DNA of 64,000 nt from Gammaproteobacteria bacterium (GCA_017577615.1 PKRE01000001.1:372001-436000); one strand, 5' to 3'. Positions 1 through 8,339 are shown, counted from the first letter of the stretch. Notes: generated by a model from the sequence alone, not told the origin. Program-made: numbers and translations.

Positions 1-259
1 TGACGTCGACCTCGAAACCGCGCAGCGACCTCGGTGCCGACAAGCCGATGCCGCGATAATCGAACGTGATCGCACGATAGCCTTGGCTCGCGAGCCACTG
101 TGCAAAAAGCGAGTAGAAGCGCTGTGTGACACCCATCGCGCAAGATACGATCGCGCTCGCGCGCGGCGTGCCTTCCGGCTCATAAACATGAGCGGCGATG
201 GCCTGTCCGTTGTCGAGAGCCAACGACACTCGCGCAGCCTGTTCGCGAGCACCGTGCAT
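1..259 (-). CDS. Alpha/beta hydrolase, N-terminal part (runs off left edge)
   Basis: The first 86 residues of a protein entering the window edge. The translation contains the strand-turn pattern of alpha/beta hydrolases: a segment reading GYRAITFDYRGIGLS, preceded by an ASAIVSCAMGVTQRFY segment where the oxyanion-hole loop is expected. The nucleophile elbow and catalytic acid/His lie outside the window, so substrate cannot be inferred. The ATG at 259 overlaps the TGA of the upstream secreted-protein gene (ATGA), which supports this start and suggests translational coupling. Fold assignment is fairly secure and function unknown. Confidence 0.75.
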   Translation of the reverse strand, partial: MHGAREQAARVSLALDNGQAIAAHVYEPEGTPRASAIVSCAMGVTQRFYSLFAQWLASQGYRAITFDYRGIGLSAPRSLRGFEVDV

Positions 260-573
260 CAGAACGCTGCAAACTCGGCGCTCAAGATCTCCGCTTCCGC
301 AGCACAGCCAATCTCGCGCTGCGAATTGGGCATCGGATAAAACTCTTCACTCAAGTCCTTTCCACCAGCCGCACGCCAACGCACGCGCGTCAAGATCGTC
401 TTGTATGGATGGGTGTTACGCAGCCAGAGCCGATTGTTTTGAGCGTCGCAGGCCCCCTCGAAGCTCAGCGAGACAAACGTCGAAGCTGCAGGCTCATCGG
501 CTGCAAACGAGAAAGACGCCCCGATGAGCCCAGCCGCGACGATCAGGACACAAGCTGCTGAAGACTTGAACAC
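259..573 (-). CDS. Small secreted protein of unknown function
   Basis: A 104-residue protein with a clear signal peptide: positive start (MFKSS), hydrophobic core to about residue 22 and a SFA-AD cleavage region. The mature part is about 80 residues with two cysteines (in GACDAQNN and IGCAAEAE), which could form one disulfide in the periplasm. I do not recognise the family. It overlaps the downstream alpha/beta hydrolase start by 4 nt, so the two are probably co-transcribed. Confidence 0.6.
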   Translation of the reverse strand: MFKSSAACVLIVAAGLIGASFSFAADEPAASTFVSLSFEGACDAQNNRLWLRNTHPYKTILTRVRWRAAGGKDLSEEFYPMPNSQREIGCAAEAEILSAEFAAF

Positions 574-1041
574 AAGCTACACCCCCCTCGATCCACCAGC
601 GCAAGCATCGCTCAGAAGATCGCACATGTGTAAGTTCTTCGTCGACTGCTCACCCCACACCTGGACGAGAACGAACCCGGCTGCCGCTCTCCGGGAAACC
701 CTGAATATAGACAGATTCGTGCGCCTCACATTCGACGCTCGTCACGAAGCACGGGATTCGTATGCTCCGCGGCGCGTTTGTCTCGCTGCTAGGCGCGCAC
801 GCGCCGTCCCCAGCTCATTCCTCCTGGTGCGCAACCCAGCCCAGAGCGTCTCGACAAGGTTATCCCGTCAAATTCGCGCCGACGAGCCATCCTCTTCCAC
901 CGCAGACCTGCGGCGCGGCGAATGGTGTCATGCCTTGCGTCGCGGTGCGCTGCACGGCAGGTGCCGCCACGGAACTTCTTCGAAACAGATGTGTTAAATT
1001 TCCTCTTCTTTCCCGCAGAAGTCATCCATGGAGCAGCCGAT
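574..1041. other. Intergenic region upstream of sodB and the secreted-protein gene
   Basis: 468 nt between divergent genes. I see no convincing coding sequence. Near the sodB end, GGAAC at 971-975 is followed after 16 nt by TGTT (992-995), one base off the EcfG-type promoter consensus used elsewhere in this window. Otherwise nothing identifiable. Confidence 0.5.
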
Positions 1042-1650
1042 ATGGCCTTCACTCTCAAACCTTTGCCTTACCCCAAGGACGCGCTCGATCCGATGATGTC
1101 GGCTCGGACACTTGAGTTTCACCATGGCAAGCACCATGCGGCCTATGTGTCGAAATTGAACGAGCTCATCAAAGGCACCAAGCACGAGAACGCGGATCTG
1201 GAAACGATCATCCGCGAAACGGCCAATGCGACCGGCGCAGAGAAGAAGATCTTCAACAACGCGGCGCAAGTCTGGAATCACGACTTCTATTGGGAGTCGC
1301 TCGCTCCGAACGGCGGCGGCACACCACCCGAGCCGGTCCTGAAGCGCATCGAGGCGAGCTTCGGTTCTTTCGATAACTTCCGTGACAAGTTCGTCGAAGC
1401 AGCGGTAAATCAATTTGGCAGCGGCTGGGCGTGGCTTGTTCTCAAGGGTGACAAGCTCGAGATCACTACGACTCACGATGCCGACAATCCGCTGACCCAC
1501 GGCGAACGTCCGCTCTGGACGTGCGATGTGTGGGAGCACGCTTACTATCTGGATTACCAGAACGAGCGTGCGCGCTTCGTTAAGACCGTGATCGAAAGAC
1601 TGGCGAATTGGCAGTTCGTCGGTAAGTTGCTCGCAGAGAGTCAAGGATAG
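1042..1650 (+). CDS. sodB: Superoxide dismutase [Fe]
   Basis: A 202-residue cytoplasmic enzyme converting superoxide to hydrogen peroxide and oxygen. The order of motifs is that of Fe/Mn SOD: FHHGKHHAAYV near residues 26-36 (first ligand His27), NNAAQVWNHDFYW with the Gln that precedes the second His ligand in iron enzymes, FGSGWAWLV, and DVWEHAYYLDYQ with Asp and His ligands. The Gln placement and overall match to E. coli SodB favour iron over manganese. Start chosen at 1042 because homology begins at MAFTLKPLPY and GGAGCAG precedes it; the reading frame is open further upstream but without SOD similarity. No partner gene is adjacent; it appears monocistronic. Confidence 0.95.
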   Translation: MAFTLKPLPYPKDALDPMMSARTLEFHHGKHHAAYVSKLNELIKGTKHENADLETIIRETANATGAEKKIFNNAAQVWNHDFYWESLAPNGGGTPPEPVLKRIEASFGSFDNFRDKFVEAAVNQFGSGWAWLVLKGDKLEITTTHDADNPLTHGERPLWTCDVWEHAYYLDYQNERARFVKTVIERLANWQFVGKLLAESQG

Positions 1651-1661
1651 TCGCGCGCCAC

Positions 1662-1728
1662 GGGGACAGGACGGAAGCACTGCTGTGGCTCTCCCGACTG
1701 TCCCCAGCCCCACGCTTCCGACTGTCCC
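1662..1728. repeat. Imperfect inverted repeat with GGGGACAG/CTGTCCC ends
   Basis: GGGGACAGGACGGAAGC at 1662-1678 is the near-exact reverse complement of GCTTCCGACTGTCCC at 1714-1728, with a second copy CTCCCGACTGTCCCC at 1691-1705. The element lies just after sodB, where it could act as a transcript 3' end or be a REP-like repeat. No further copies were noticed in this window. Confidence 0.5.
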
Positions 1729-1868
1729 TAACCCCAAATGGGGATGGATGGAGCACTGCTCTCTATCCCTGCTCCCAGTTCCCCTTTCATACGCTGTCCC
1801 GCCAGCGCCTAGCACATGAGTGAGCCGCTTACCTCCGCTCCGCGAGCGCGCAACATCCTGCGAGCCTA

Positions 1869-1900
1869 ATTGCGACTCATTCTCAATTGCGATTAGAATC
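1869..1900 (+). promoter_or_regulatory. Putative Fur box
   Basis: ATTGCGACTCATTCTCAATT followed by GCGATTAGAATC is an AT-rich island in GC-rich DNA and resembles Fur sites of the TNATTCTCAATTGC kind. It lies 55 nt before the imelysin start. Iron-regulated expression is known for this family, so the placement fits. Not a perfect palindrome. Confidence 0.5.
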
Positions 1901-1954
1901 CGAGTGCACCCGCAGCAACGCGCTGCTCAATACTTCCGACCGCTCGTTCGCACG

Positions 1955-3178
1955 ATGTCTATTCGTATTGCCTTTGCAGCCCGGGCGCTGCTTGCGCTCG
2001 CCTTCCTCCCGCTAGTGACGAGCTGCACGACTTCAAGCGAGGACTTACGCCATCGGGTCGTCGAGAATTACGCACAGATCGTGCTTGCAACGTATGAAGA
2101 CGCAATCGACGCAGCGCGCGCTCTGGAGCGAGCCGTCGACGAGCTACTTGCCAATCCCAGTGAAGCAACGCTTGCAGCCGCACGCGAACGTTGGATCGCG
2201 GCCCGTATCCCGTATGGATACTCCGAGGCATTTCGCTTCTACGACGGACCCATCGACGACGAGGATGGGCCCGAGCCGCGTTTGAACGGCTGGCCGCTCG
2301 ACGAGAACCACATCGACGCAGTGCGGCTCGATCTGTACAACGCCGCACCCGGTGAGAACATTATCGGCAACCCCGAAAAGTACCCCGACATCACACCCGA
2401 GCTCATCGCCGAGCAGAATGAAGCCGGCGGCGAGAAGAACATCGCCAGCGGCTATCACGCCATCGAATTCTTGCTCTGGGGCCAGGACCTCAACGATCCG
2501 CCAGACGCGGCGGGCCAGCGCCCCTACACCGACTTCGTCGCCAGCGGACCGAATGCAGCGCTCAATGCCCGTCGAGGCCAGTACCTCAAGGCTGCGACGA
2601 CTCTCCTCATTCACGATCTCGAGAGCGTGGCCGACGAATGGCGCGATCCCTCGGCGGGCGGGACGAATTATCGCAGCGAGTTCGTCGGCGGCGACGTGAC
2701 GACCGCGCTCGAGCGCATGATCAAGGGTATCGCCACCTTGGCGGGAGCGGAGATGGCGGGCGAGCGGTTGAACGTCGCGCTGCTATCCTCGGATCAAGAA
2801 GAAGAACAATCGTGCTTCAGCGATACCACCTCCGAGGACTTGCGCGCCAATGCCGCAGGCATCGAGCACGTGTACTACGGCAGGTACACTCGTTCGAACG
2901 GCACCACCATTGCCGGCCCGAGCCTGGCCGATCTCGTGAAAGCCGCCGATCCGCGCCTCGCCGAGGAGGTGGACGCGCACATCGCGCGCACGCGCGAGGC
3001 CGTCAATGCCGTTCGCACTCCCTTCGATCTCGAGATTCGCGCAAACAATCCGGAAGGCAACGCGCGCGTGCAGGCGGCCATCGACGCGCTGCGAGCCCAA
3101 GCGCTGGTCTTCGTGCGTGCAGCGCGTGCACTCGGGATCTCATTCTCGGAATCCGATATCGAGGACGTAGGCGATTGA
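1955..3178 (+). CDS. Imelysin-family (M75) lipoprotein, probable iron-regulated protein
   Basis: A 407-residue exported lipoprotein: signal peptide MSIRIAFAARALLALAFLPL then lipobox LVTSC. The body matches imelysin/IrpA proteins, with the GxHxxE-type motif GYHAIEFLLWGQD near residue 165, the family's putative metal-binding site. Despite the peptidase name, family members are generally linked to iron uptake rather than proteolysis. The start at 1955 is chosen because the signal peptide begins there. A Fur-box-like site lies 55 nt upstream. The next gene, a di-heme oxidoreductase, starts within 35 nt, a pairing common for imelysins, so the two probably form one operon. Confidence 0.88.
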   Translation: MSIRIAFAARALLALAFLPLVTSCTTSSEDLRHRVVENYAQIVLATYEDAIDAARALERAVDELLANPSEATLAAARERWIAARIPYGYSEAFRFYDGPIDDEDGPEPRLNGWPLDENHIDAVRLDLYNAAPGENIIGNPEKYPDITPELIAEQNEAGGEKNIASGYHAIEFLLWGQDLNDPPDAAGQRPYTDFVASGPNAALNARRGQYLKAATTLLIHDLESVADEWRDPSAGGTNYRSEFVGGDVTTALERMIKGIATLAGAEMAGERLNVALLSSDQEEEQSCFSDTTSEDLRANAAGIEHVYYGRYTRSNGTTIAGPSLADLVKAADPRLAEEVDAHIARTREAVNAVRTPFDLEIRANNPEGNARVQAAIDALRAQALVFVRAARALGISFSESDIEDVGD

Positions 3179-3210
3179 AGCGCCAGGTGCAACCTGCGAA
3201 CGCATGGTGC

Positions 3211-4614
3211 ATGCGCACGTATGTGCGCGCTTGCTGCTTCCTATGCCTGCTCGTGCTGCTCGCTTCCGCCAGCGGGTGTCTTTCGAAAGCATCGGCGCCG
3301 GACGAGACGCTCTTGGTGCCGCACTCGGGTGGCGCTACGACGGTTACGGTCACAGATCGACACGCCTTTTCCCGCCCGGCAGCGAATCTGGACATTCAGG
3401 CGCGAGCCACCTTCTCGATCGGGAACGCATTCTTCAACAGCCCCTGGGTCGTCGCGCCCGCAACTGCAGCCGCACGTGACGGTCTCGGTCCACTCTTCAA
3501 CGCCCGCAGCTGTGATGCCTGTCACAATAACGACGGACGTGGACGTCCTCCCGAGCCGGGCGAGCAGCCGATTTCGCTCGTCATCCAGTTTGCAACGGCC
3601 GCGCCCGGGCCGCATGGTGAGCCTGCTGCCGATCCACGGTACGGCGCAAATCTGAATCCCTTTGCCGTCGCTGGCGTCCCGGCCGAAGGCTCGCTCCGCA
3701 TCCGCTATCGCGAGATCCACGGCACTTTCGCCGATGGAGAGCCATTCGTCCTGCTTGCTCCCGAGTACGAGCTCGTCGACCTCGCGTATGGGCCGCTCGA
3801 CGCCAGCACGGGCTTCTCACCGCGCGCCGCGCCAGCGGTATTCGGTGTCGGCTTGCTCGAGGCCATTCCCGAGGAGCAGATCCTTGCCCTCGCCGATCCC
3901 AACGATGCCGATGGCGACGGCATTTCCGGCCGACCGAACCGTGTCTGGAATCGACGCACGCAGCGCGTTGAGCTCGGGCGTTTTGGTTGGAAGGCGAATC
4001 AACCCGACATCGAGCATCAGACGGCAGCAGCCTTCTCCTCCGAGATGGGCTTGACAACTTCGTTGCTGCCCGGATCGATCTGCACCGAAGTGCAACGTGA
4101 ATGCTTGGCAGCACCGAGCGGCGGCGATCCTGAGGTCAGCGACGAGATCTTCCAGCGCGTCGTCCAGTATCAGCGAACACTCGGAGTACCGGCACGACGT
4201 AACCTAGACGATCCCATGGTTCGAGCCGGCGCCAAGCTGTTCGCAGCCGCGGGCTGCCCCGCATGTCATCACCCGACGTTCGTGACCGCGGCGACCACTG
4301 CAGAGCCGGCGCTCGCGAATCAGACGATCCATCCGTTCACCGATCTGCTGTTGCATGACATGGGCCCGGAGCTCGCGGACACTCGCGCCGATTTCGACGC
4401 CTCACCGAGCGAATGGCGAACACCGCCGCTGTGGGGCCTCGGGTTACAGAAAACGGTCAACGGACACACGAGGCTGCTGCACGACGGTCGAGCACGCAAC
4501 GTGGCCGAGGCGATCCTGTGGCATGGTGGCGAAAGCACCCGCGCACGAGAGGCGTTCCGCTCGATGTCGAAGCAGGAGCGGGAGGCGTTGCTCAAGTTCC
4601 TTGAGTCGCTCTGA
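3211..4614 (+). CDS. Di-heme thiol-oxidoreductase-like lipoprotein (DHOR/COG3488 family)
   Basis: A 467-residue lipoprotein with signal peptide MRTYVRACCFLCLLVLLAS and lipobox ASGC. Two heme c motifs are visible: CDACH near residue 101 and CPACH near residue 349, the second followed by a family-typical HPTFVTA segment, plus a Ca-site-like DPNDADGDGISGRPN stretch. This architecture is that of the di-heme oxidoreductases related to cytochrome c peroxidases that accompany imelysins. Probable role: periplasmic electron transfer supporting iron reduction or uptake; this is inference from context. An alternative TTG at 3175 overlaps the imelysin stop, but the ATG at 3211 gives the better signal peptide. 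Confidence 0.85.
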   Translation: MRTYVRACCFLCLLVLLASASGCLSKASAPDETLLVPHSGGATTVTVTDRHAFSRPAANLDIQARATFSIGNAFFNSPWVVAPATAAARDGLGPLFNARSCDACHNNDGRGRPPEPGEQPISLVIQFATAAPGPHGEPAADPRYGANLNPFAVAGVPAEGSLRIRYREIHGTFADGEPFVLLAPEYELVDLAYGPLDASTGFSPRAAPAVFGVGLLEAIPEEQILALADPNDADGDGISGRPNRVWNRRTQRVELGRFGWKANQPDIEHQTAAAFSSEMGLTTSLLPGSICTEVQRECLAAPSGGDPEVSDEIFQRVVQYQRTLGVPARRNLDDPMVRAGAKLFAAAGCPACHHPTFVTAATTAEPALANQTIHPFTDLLLHDMGPELADTRADFDASPSEWRTPPLWGLGLQKTVNGHTRLLHDGRARNVAEAILWHGGESTRAREAFRSMSKQEREALLKFLESL

Positions 4615-4761
4615 GACGAGAGGCAGCGGGCTTGGGGCTGGACAAGAGGCGCGTGCGGCCTTCCTTATTCCCGTTCGTGCGCGAAGTGCGGCCGCCGCCA
4701 CAGCCTCCAATCACACTGAGGCATAATCGCCTCGTCCATCGCCGTTCAGGATGGCCTTGCC

Positions 4762-5619
4762 ATGGATCCCGACGCATCGAACAGGCCCACAACGCTCTGT
4801 GGCATTTCTATCGTCGCGGCCGTGATCGCATGCCTCATGCCGCAGCCGACTCGAGCGCAGCTGCCGGACTGGGCGCCGAAACCGCCGCCGCGCGTAGCGG
4901 AAGAACGCTTTCGTGCCGAGGTGCTCGTGCTGCATGCGGGATTCGATACCACGCTGCGCGTAGACGAATCACTCGCCGAGCCGGGCACGAAAATCTCCGC
5001 GGAAGACGATCTGGGCTTGGACGAGAACAAGCTCTTGGCGCAAGGAGAGCTCACACTCTTGCCTGGCGAGCGTCATCTTGTGCGCCTGAGCGGAATGACA
5101 GCCCGACGTTCTGCAGACAGGGTGCTCGACAGACAGGTCAAGTTCGACGACGAGACGTATCTGATCGGTGAACGCGTGAGCAGCGCCCTCAACCTCACGA
5201 TGGTGGGACTCACCTATGGCTATCGTTTTCTCGTCAAGGAGCGCGCAGAGCTGACCGGAACGCTCGGCATACAAGTTGCTGCCGTGGAGGCGAATGCAGT
5301 CGTACGCAATCGCGTCGTGCGCGATTCCGAGAGCGGCATAGCACCGCTACCGCTCGTCGGTTTGGAAGCGCGATTCGATGTGAGCGGCCGCTGGTCCGCC
5401 GAGGCCCGCCTCCAATACCTCACCGCGGAAATCGACGACGTAGATGGCTCGCTCACCGATGCGCGGATCGCGCTCACGTGGCGTAAGAATCCCCACCTCG
5501 TCTTCGGCCTCGGCTATCGCAGATTCAGGATCGAGGTGGATTCCCGCGACGAAGGCACGCCGGGATTCGTCGACGCCACCATCGACGGTCCGCTGTTCTT
5601 CATGCGCGCGAGCTTATAG
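4762..5619 (+). CDS. Outer-membrane beta-barrel protein of unknown function
   Basis: 285 residues with a signal peptide ending near PTRAQL. The mature part alternates hydrophobic and polar residues in about ten short strands (for example LNLTMVGLTYGYRFL, AELTGTLGIQVAAVEA, LVFGLGYRRFRIEV), as in small outer-membrane barrels. It ends in FFMRASL, a fair though not classical C-terminal barrel signature. It lies about 150 nt after the di-heme oxidoreductase on the same strand and may be part of the same iron-related locus. No TonB box or plug domain is seen, so it is not a TonB-dependent receptor. Confidence 0.65.
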   Translation: MDPDASNRPTTLCGISIVAAVIACLMPQPTRAQLPDWAPKPPPRVAEERFRAEVLVLHAGFDTTLRVDESLAEPGTKISAEDDLGLDENKLLAQGELTLLPGERHLVRLSGMTARRSADRVLDRQVKFDDETYLIGERVSSALNLTMVGLTYGYRFLVKERAELTGTLGIQVAAVEANAVVRNRVVRDSESGIAPLPLVGLEARFDVSGRWSAEARLQYLTAEIDDVDGSLTDARIALTWRKNPHLVFGLGYRRFRIEVDSRDEGTPGFVDATIDGPLFFMRASL

Positions 5620-5622
5620 CGC

Positions 5623-6039
5623 TCATTGACGAGCACGCTCGGCCTCCGGTCCCGGCATCTCTTCGGGGATCCGCTGCAGCATCACCACGCCCGGTGTGGT
5701 GCTCTCCACCACCGCTGTGCCGGCATCGGGGCTCTCTGACGGCGTGGTTGAATCATCCAGGTACATGGATGTGACACGGTGAAAGACCCGGACGAAGGCA
5801 TCCGCCCCTAAGATGACGGCGGTCACAGGCACTAGAGCGAGCACGCATATGACAACCGAACGAAGCGGTGCCGGCCGGGACTGCTGACGAGCCCGCTCGC
5901 GCTCCAGCGTCTCCTGCGCCCGCATCTGGATCGCGCGCTGAAGGGCCGTCGGCGGGCGTTCGAAGGGAATAATGCGTGCCGTTGCGTTTTGCGGCTCGGG
6001 GCCGGAAGTGCCCACGCGTTCGTCCGACGAGTGATTCAT
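5623..6039 (-). CDS. Single-pass membrane protein of unknown function
   Basis: 138 residues: a charged N-terminal cytoplasmic part (about 60 residues, with a helical RAIQMRAQETLERERARQQ segment), one transmembrane helix at about residues 61-83, and a 55-residue acidic, Ser/Thr/Pro-rich tail probably in the periplasm. Start placed at the ATG encoding MNHSSDERVG; the frame extends 15 codons upstream without obvious content. Converges with the barrel-protein gene (3 nt apart). No family recognised. Confidence 0.55.
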   Translation of the reverse strand: MNHSSDERVGTSGPEPQNATARIIPFERPPTALQRAIQMRAQETLERERARQQSRPAPLRSVVICVLALVPVTAVILGADAFVRVFHRVTSMYLDDSTTPSESPDAGTAVVESTTPGVVMLQRIPEEMPGPEAERARQ

Positions 6040-6320
6040 GCTACAGCAGCCTCGCATTTTGCTCGAGCCGCACTGAGCTCGCACTTGACAAAATTCATGC
6101 TCCCGACGATCCGGAGTGTAGCCTCATCGTTCACCGCTTTCGACCAGAAGACACACGATCGAGGGCCGGGTTCCCCCTAGTCTTGGGCGGCTGCTCCCTG
6201 CTGGTGCGTGCTGGGGGTCAGGAGAACCACCACCTCGCTGAGCGAGAAACGTCAGTTGCAATCAGCGCTGCTTGGGGGGCATGCTGTTGACGCCGCGACA
6301 GTCGACTTCGCGAGGCCCTC

Positions 6321-6806
6321 ATGCAATTGCGCCTTTTCGCCCTGTGTGCTGCTTTCGCTTGCGCGCCGTTTGCTGCGACTTCTGCTGCGGAGTTTTCGAT
6401 TCAAGCAGAGGTAGACGGCATCGGAATGGAAGCGTCGTCAGAGACATCGCGGGGCGCCGTGAACAACCGGAATGCGTCCTGCGCAGCGCAATGCAACAGT
6501 GCGCATGCCAGATGCAGCAGTGAGGTCCGCCGCGCACGCCAGCAGTGCTCCCGTACCGCAGCAACCGGTAGTCGCGATGCATTCGACTCATCACAGGATA
6601 ATGCCTCGCTCTTCTGTGGCTATTTCCGGCGCCCCCGCAATTGTGGGCCTGGCTGCCAGGCTCGCTTCGCACAGCACTTTCAGGTGTGCATGAAGGCACT
6701 CGATAATCCTGCGCGCATGCGCGGGGACTGCATGGAACAAGAACGCCAAGCGCAACGCTTCTGTCGTGACGAGCTGCATGCATGTGAATTGGCGTGCCGT
6801 TCTTGA
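6321..6806 (+). CDS. Secreted cysteine-rich protein of unknown function
   Basis: 161 residues with a signal peptide (MQLRLFALCAAFACAPFAAT, cleavage near SAA-EF). The mature chain carries 12 cysteines, several in CxxxC or CxxxxxxC spacing (CAAQC, CELAC), and many Arg/Gln/Ala residues. An even cysteine count in an exported protein suggests six disulfides. No known family recognised. GAGG lies 8 nt before the ATG. It stands alone between minus-strand genes. Confidence 0.6.
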   Translation: MQLRLFALCAAFACAPFAATSAAEFSIQAEVDGIGMEASSETSRGAVNNRNASCAAQCNSAHARCSSEVRRARQQCSRTAATGSRDAFDSSQDNASLFCGYFRRPRNCGPGCQARFAQHFQVCMKALDNPARMRGDCMEQERQAQRFCRDELHACELACRS

Positions 6807-6811
6807 TGCAC

Positions 6812-7204
6812 TCACATCGTAGGCGTGCTGGGCGAGACGTGTGTCCTCTCATAGAGCTCCTGACACCGCACGCAGCGCACGGCCGTCGGTTCTGCGCGCA
6901 GGCGTTCCCACGGAATCTCCTGGTCGCAGTCGCTGCAGTAACCGAAAGTCCCCTCCTGGATCCGCAACAGCGCGGCGTCGATGCGACGCAGTTCCTGGGC
7001 GTCGCGATCGATGTCCGATAGGTTCAAGTGCACGATGAGATCCAGGAAAGAATCGTCCCCTTCGTCGCGCACCGTGTGCGCAAGCTGAACGTGCGTTTCA
7101 TCGCTCGAGCGCTCGAGGGTGCTGCGAATCTCCTCGCGAAGCTGCGCCGCCCGCTCGCGAAGCCGTGCCGTTAGCTCGGCCAGTTGCTGTGTATCAAGAG
7201 TCAT
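6812..7204 (-). CDS. DksA/TraR-type C4 zinc-finger protein
   Basis: 130 residues. The N-terminal part is a long predicted coiled coil with alternating Leu/Arg/Glu. The C-terminal part has a CxxC-x17-CxxC zinc finger (Cys90, Cys93, Cys111, Cys114) in the typical GYCSDCDQEIPWERL context. The family contains RNA-polymerase secondary-channel regulators. This protein is shorter than DksA (about 150) and its coiled-coil tip lacks the canonical DxxDxA, so it is probably a DksA paralogue of uncertain activity. The start follows a short gap after a minus-strand terminator. Confidence 0.8.
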   Translation of the reverse strand: MTLDTQQLAELTARLRERAAQLREEIRSTLERSSDETHVQLAHTVRDEGDDSFLDLIVHLNLSDIDRDAQELRRIDAALLRIQEGTFGYCSDCDQEIPWERLRAEPTAVRCVRCQELYERTHVSPSTPTM

Positions 7205-7234
7205 TGCCTGAACTCTGCCGATCGTAAAAAGGAA

Positions 7235-7257
7235 AACCCGCCACGGAGCGGCGGGTT
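7235..7257 (-). terminator. Rho-independent terminator after the zinc-ribbon gene
   Basis: Perfect 8-bp stem AACCCGCC (7235-7242) / GGCGGGTT (7250-7257) with a 7-nt loop. Read on the minus strand it is followed by TTCCTTTTT, as expected for a terminator ending the transcript of the gene at 7364-7777. It also insulates the downstream DksA-like gene. Confidence 0.75.
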
Positions 7258-7363
7258 CCCCATGGAATGACGCACATCGAAAAGTCGTTCTTGAAAGTCG
7301 CGCGACGACGATGCCGCAGAAGAGAAACGATCGTTCGGCGAGACCCTGGCGGGCGTGGCAGCT

Positions 7364-7777
7364 TCAAGTTTTTCTCTTGAACAGTGCCTCGAGCTCCGCT
7401 TTGGCCTTGTCGGCGGCGCTCGGCTCCGCAGCGTTCGTCGCGCTGCCTCCAAAGAGCGCTTCGAGCTCTGCTCTAGCTTTCTGCGCAGCGACTTGCGCGG
7501 CGTCAGAGTAGGCATTCGGGCGGGGCTTGAAATAATCGCAGAAGTTCGCGCGCTCCTTGTCTCTGACCTCTTCCGCGATCGGTTCGCGACACTGCTTGGC
7601 GACCGACGGGCTATACCACTCGCACAGCTTGCAGACGTGCAGCTGCGCGCCACATTGCTTGCATTCGTCCAGTCGGCTAAGCGGCAAGCTGAGTGCTGCA
7701 AGCGATGCGCCACATTTCCAGCAAACAAGGGACATAGCAGCCGAACCGCCGTTTGTAGTCGCGTCGCGATCGCTCAC
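7364..7777 (-). CDS. Zinc-ribbon protein of unknown function
   Basis: 137 residues. Three CxxC pairs stand near the N terminus (CWKC 19-22, CKQC 39-42, CKLC 49-52), followed by two single Cys in AKQCREPI and NFCDYFKP. This is a compact zinc-binding module of at least two ribbons. The C terminus carries two copies of a KA(R/K)AELEALF helix separated by a Ala/Ser linker, which may bind a partner. The ATG at 7777 overlaps the upstream VOC gene stop by 4 nt, suggesting coupling; an internal Met15 directly before the first ribbon is an alternative start. Function unknown. Confidence 0.7.
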   Translation of the reverse strand: MSDRDATTNGGSAAMSLVCWKCGASLAALSLPLSRLDECKQCGAQLHVCKLCEWYSPSVAKQCREPIAEEVRDKERANFCDYFKPRPNAYSDAAQVAAQKARAELEALFGGSATNAAEPSAADKAKAELEALFKRKT

Positions 7778-8184
7778 GTAGCGATCTCATCATAACCGCG
7801 CCCGAGGAACTCGATCAGGCAGATTCCGTGACCGAATGGATCTGCCAGCATGGCGATCTTCCCCCAGCTGTTCGCTCTCACTGATCCTTCGAGGCGCGCG
7901 CCGGCATTGCGTGCGCGATCGAGAGCACTTTCAAGATGGTCGACGACGAAGTCGAGGTGCACGGGTGTCCAATGTCGGGCGTACGAACGCAGATGGCGGC
8001 TCGTCGGCGAGGCCACAGTGCCGTTCGGCTTGAGCAACAGGTAGATCGGAGAGGTCGCGCCCAGCAGCTCGACTGCATCGCTTCCGAAGCGCCGACCGAC
8101 CGTCAGGCCCAATCCTTCGCAATAGAAGTGAATGCCTTTTTCGAGGTCATCCACATCGATGTTGACGAGCATGGTTGCGGTCAT
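7774..8184 (-). CDS. VOC/glyoxalase-superfamily protein
   Basis: 136 residues spanning one glyoxalase-type unit of two beta-alpha-beta-beta-beta repeats. Recognisable parts are VNIDVDDLEKGIHFYCEGLGL at the start and HLDFVVDHLESALDRARNAGA in the middle, ending with MLADPFGHGICLIEF. Metal-ligand positions are plausible (His in VHLDFVV, Glu in LIEF). Members include glyoxalases, dioxygenases and resistance proteins; the substrate is not determinable. Its stop overlaps the next gene's start by 4 nt. Confidence 0.82.
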   Translation of the reverse strand: MTATMLVNIDVDDLEKGIHFYCEGLGLTVGRRFGSDAVELLGATSPIYLLLKPNGTVASPTSRHLRSYARHWTPVHLDFVVDHLESALDRARNAGARLEGSVRANSWGKIAMLADPFGHGICLIEFLGRGYDEIAT

Positions 8185-8339
8185 GGGGTCCTAACAGGCT
8201 GTAGGCGAGACGCGCCTGAAAGGAGGCTGTGCACGTCTCTCGGCACGACAAACCTCCTCCTTCTGAGCGGCTGCATTAATTATGACGCACGCAGCAGCTC
8301 GCTGTGGAGATGAGCGCTACTGGCGACAGCCACTACGGC

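Larger units (their letters stand above)
1651..1954. other. Intergenic region between sodB and the imelysin gene
   Basis: 304 nt holding the inverted repeat at 1662-1728 and a Fur-box-like sequence at 1869-1900. No coding sequence is supported; the imelysin frame extends back to 1820 but that part has no signal peptide or family similarity. Confidence 0.5.

Noticed and set aside
994..1815. Minus-strand open frame of 273 codons opposite sodB
   Set aside because: Antisense to a clear superoxide dismutase gene.
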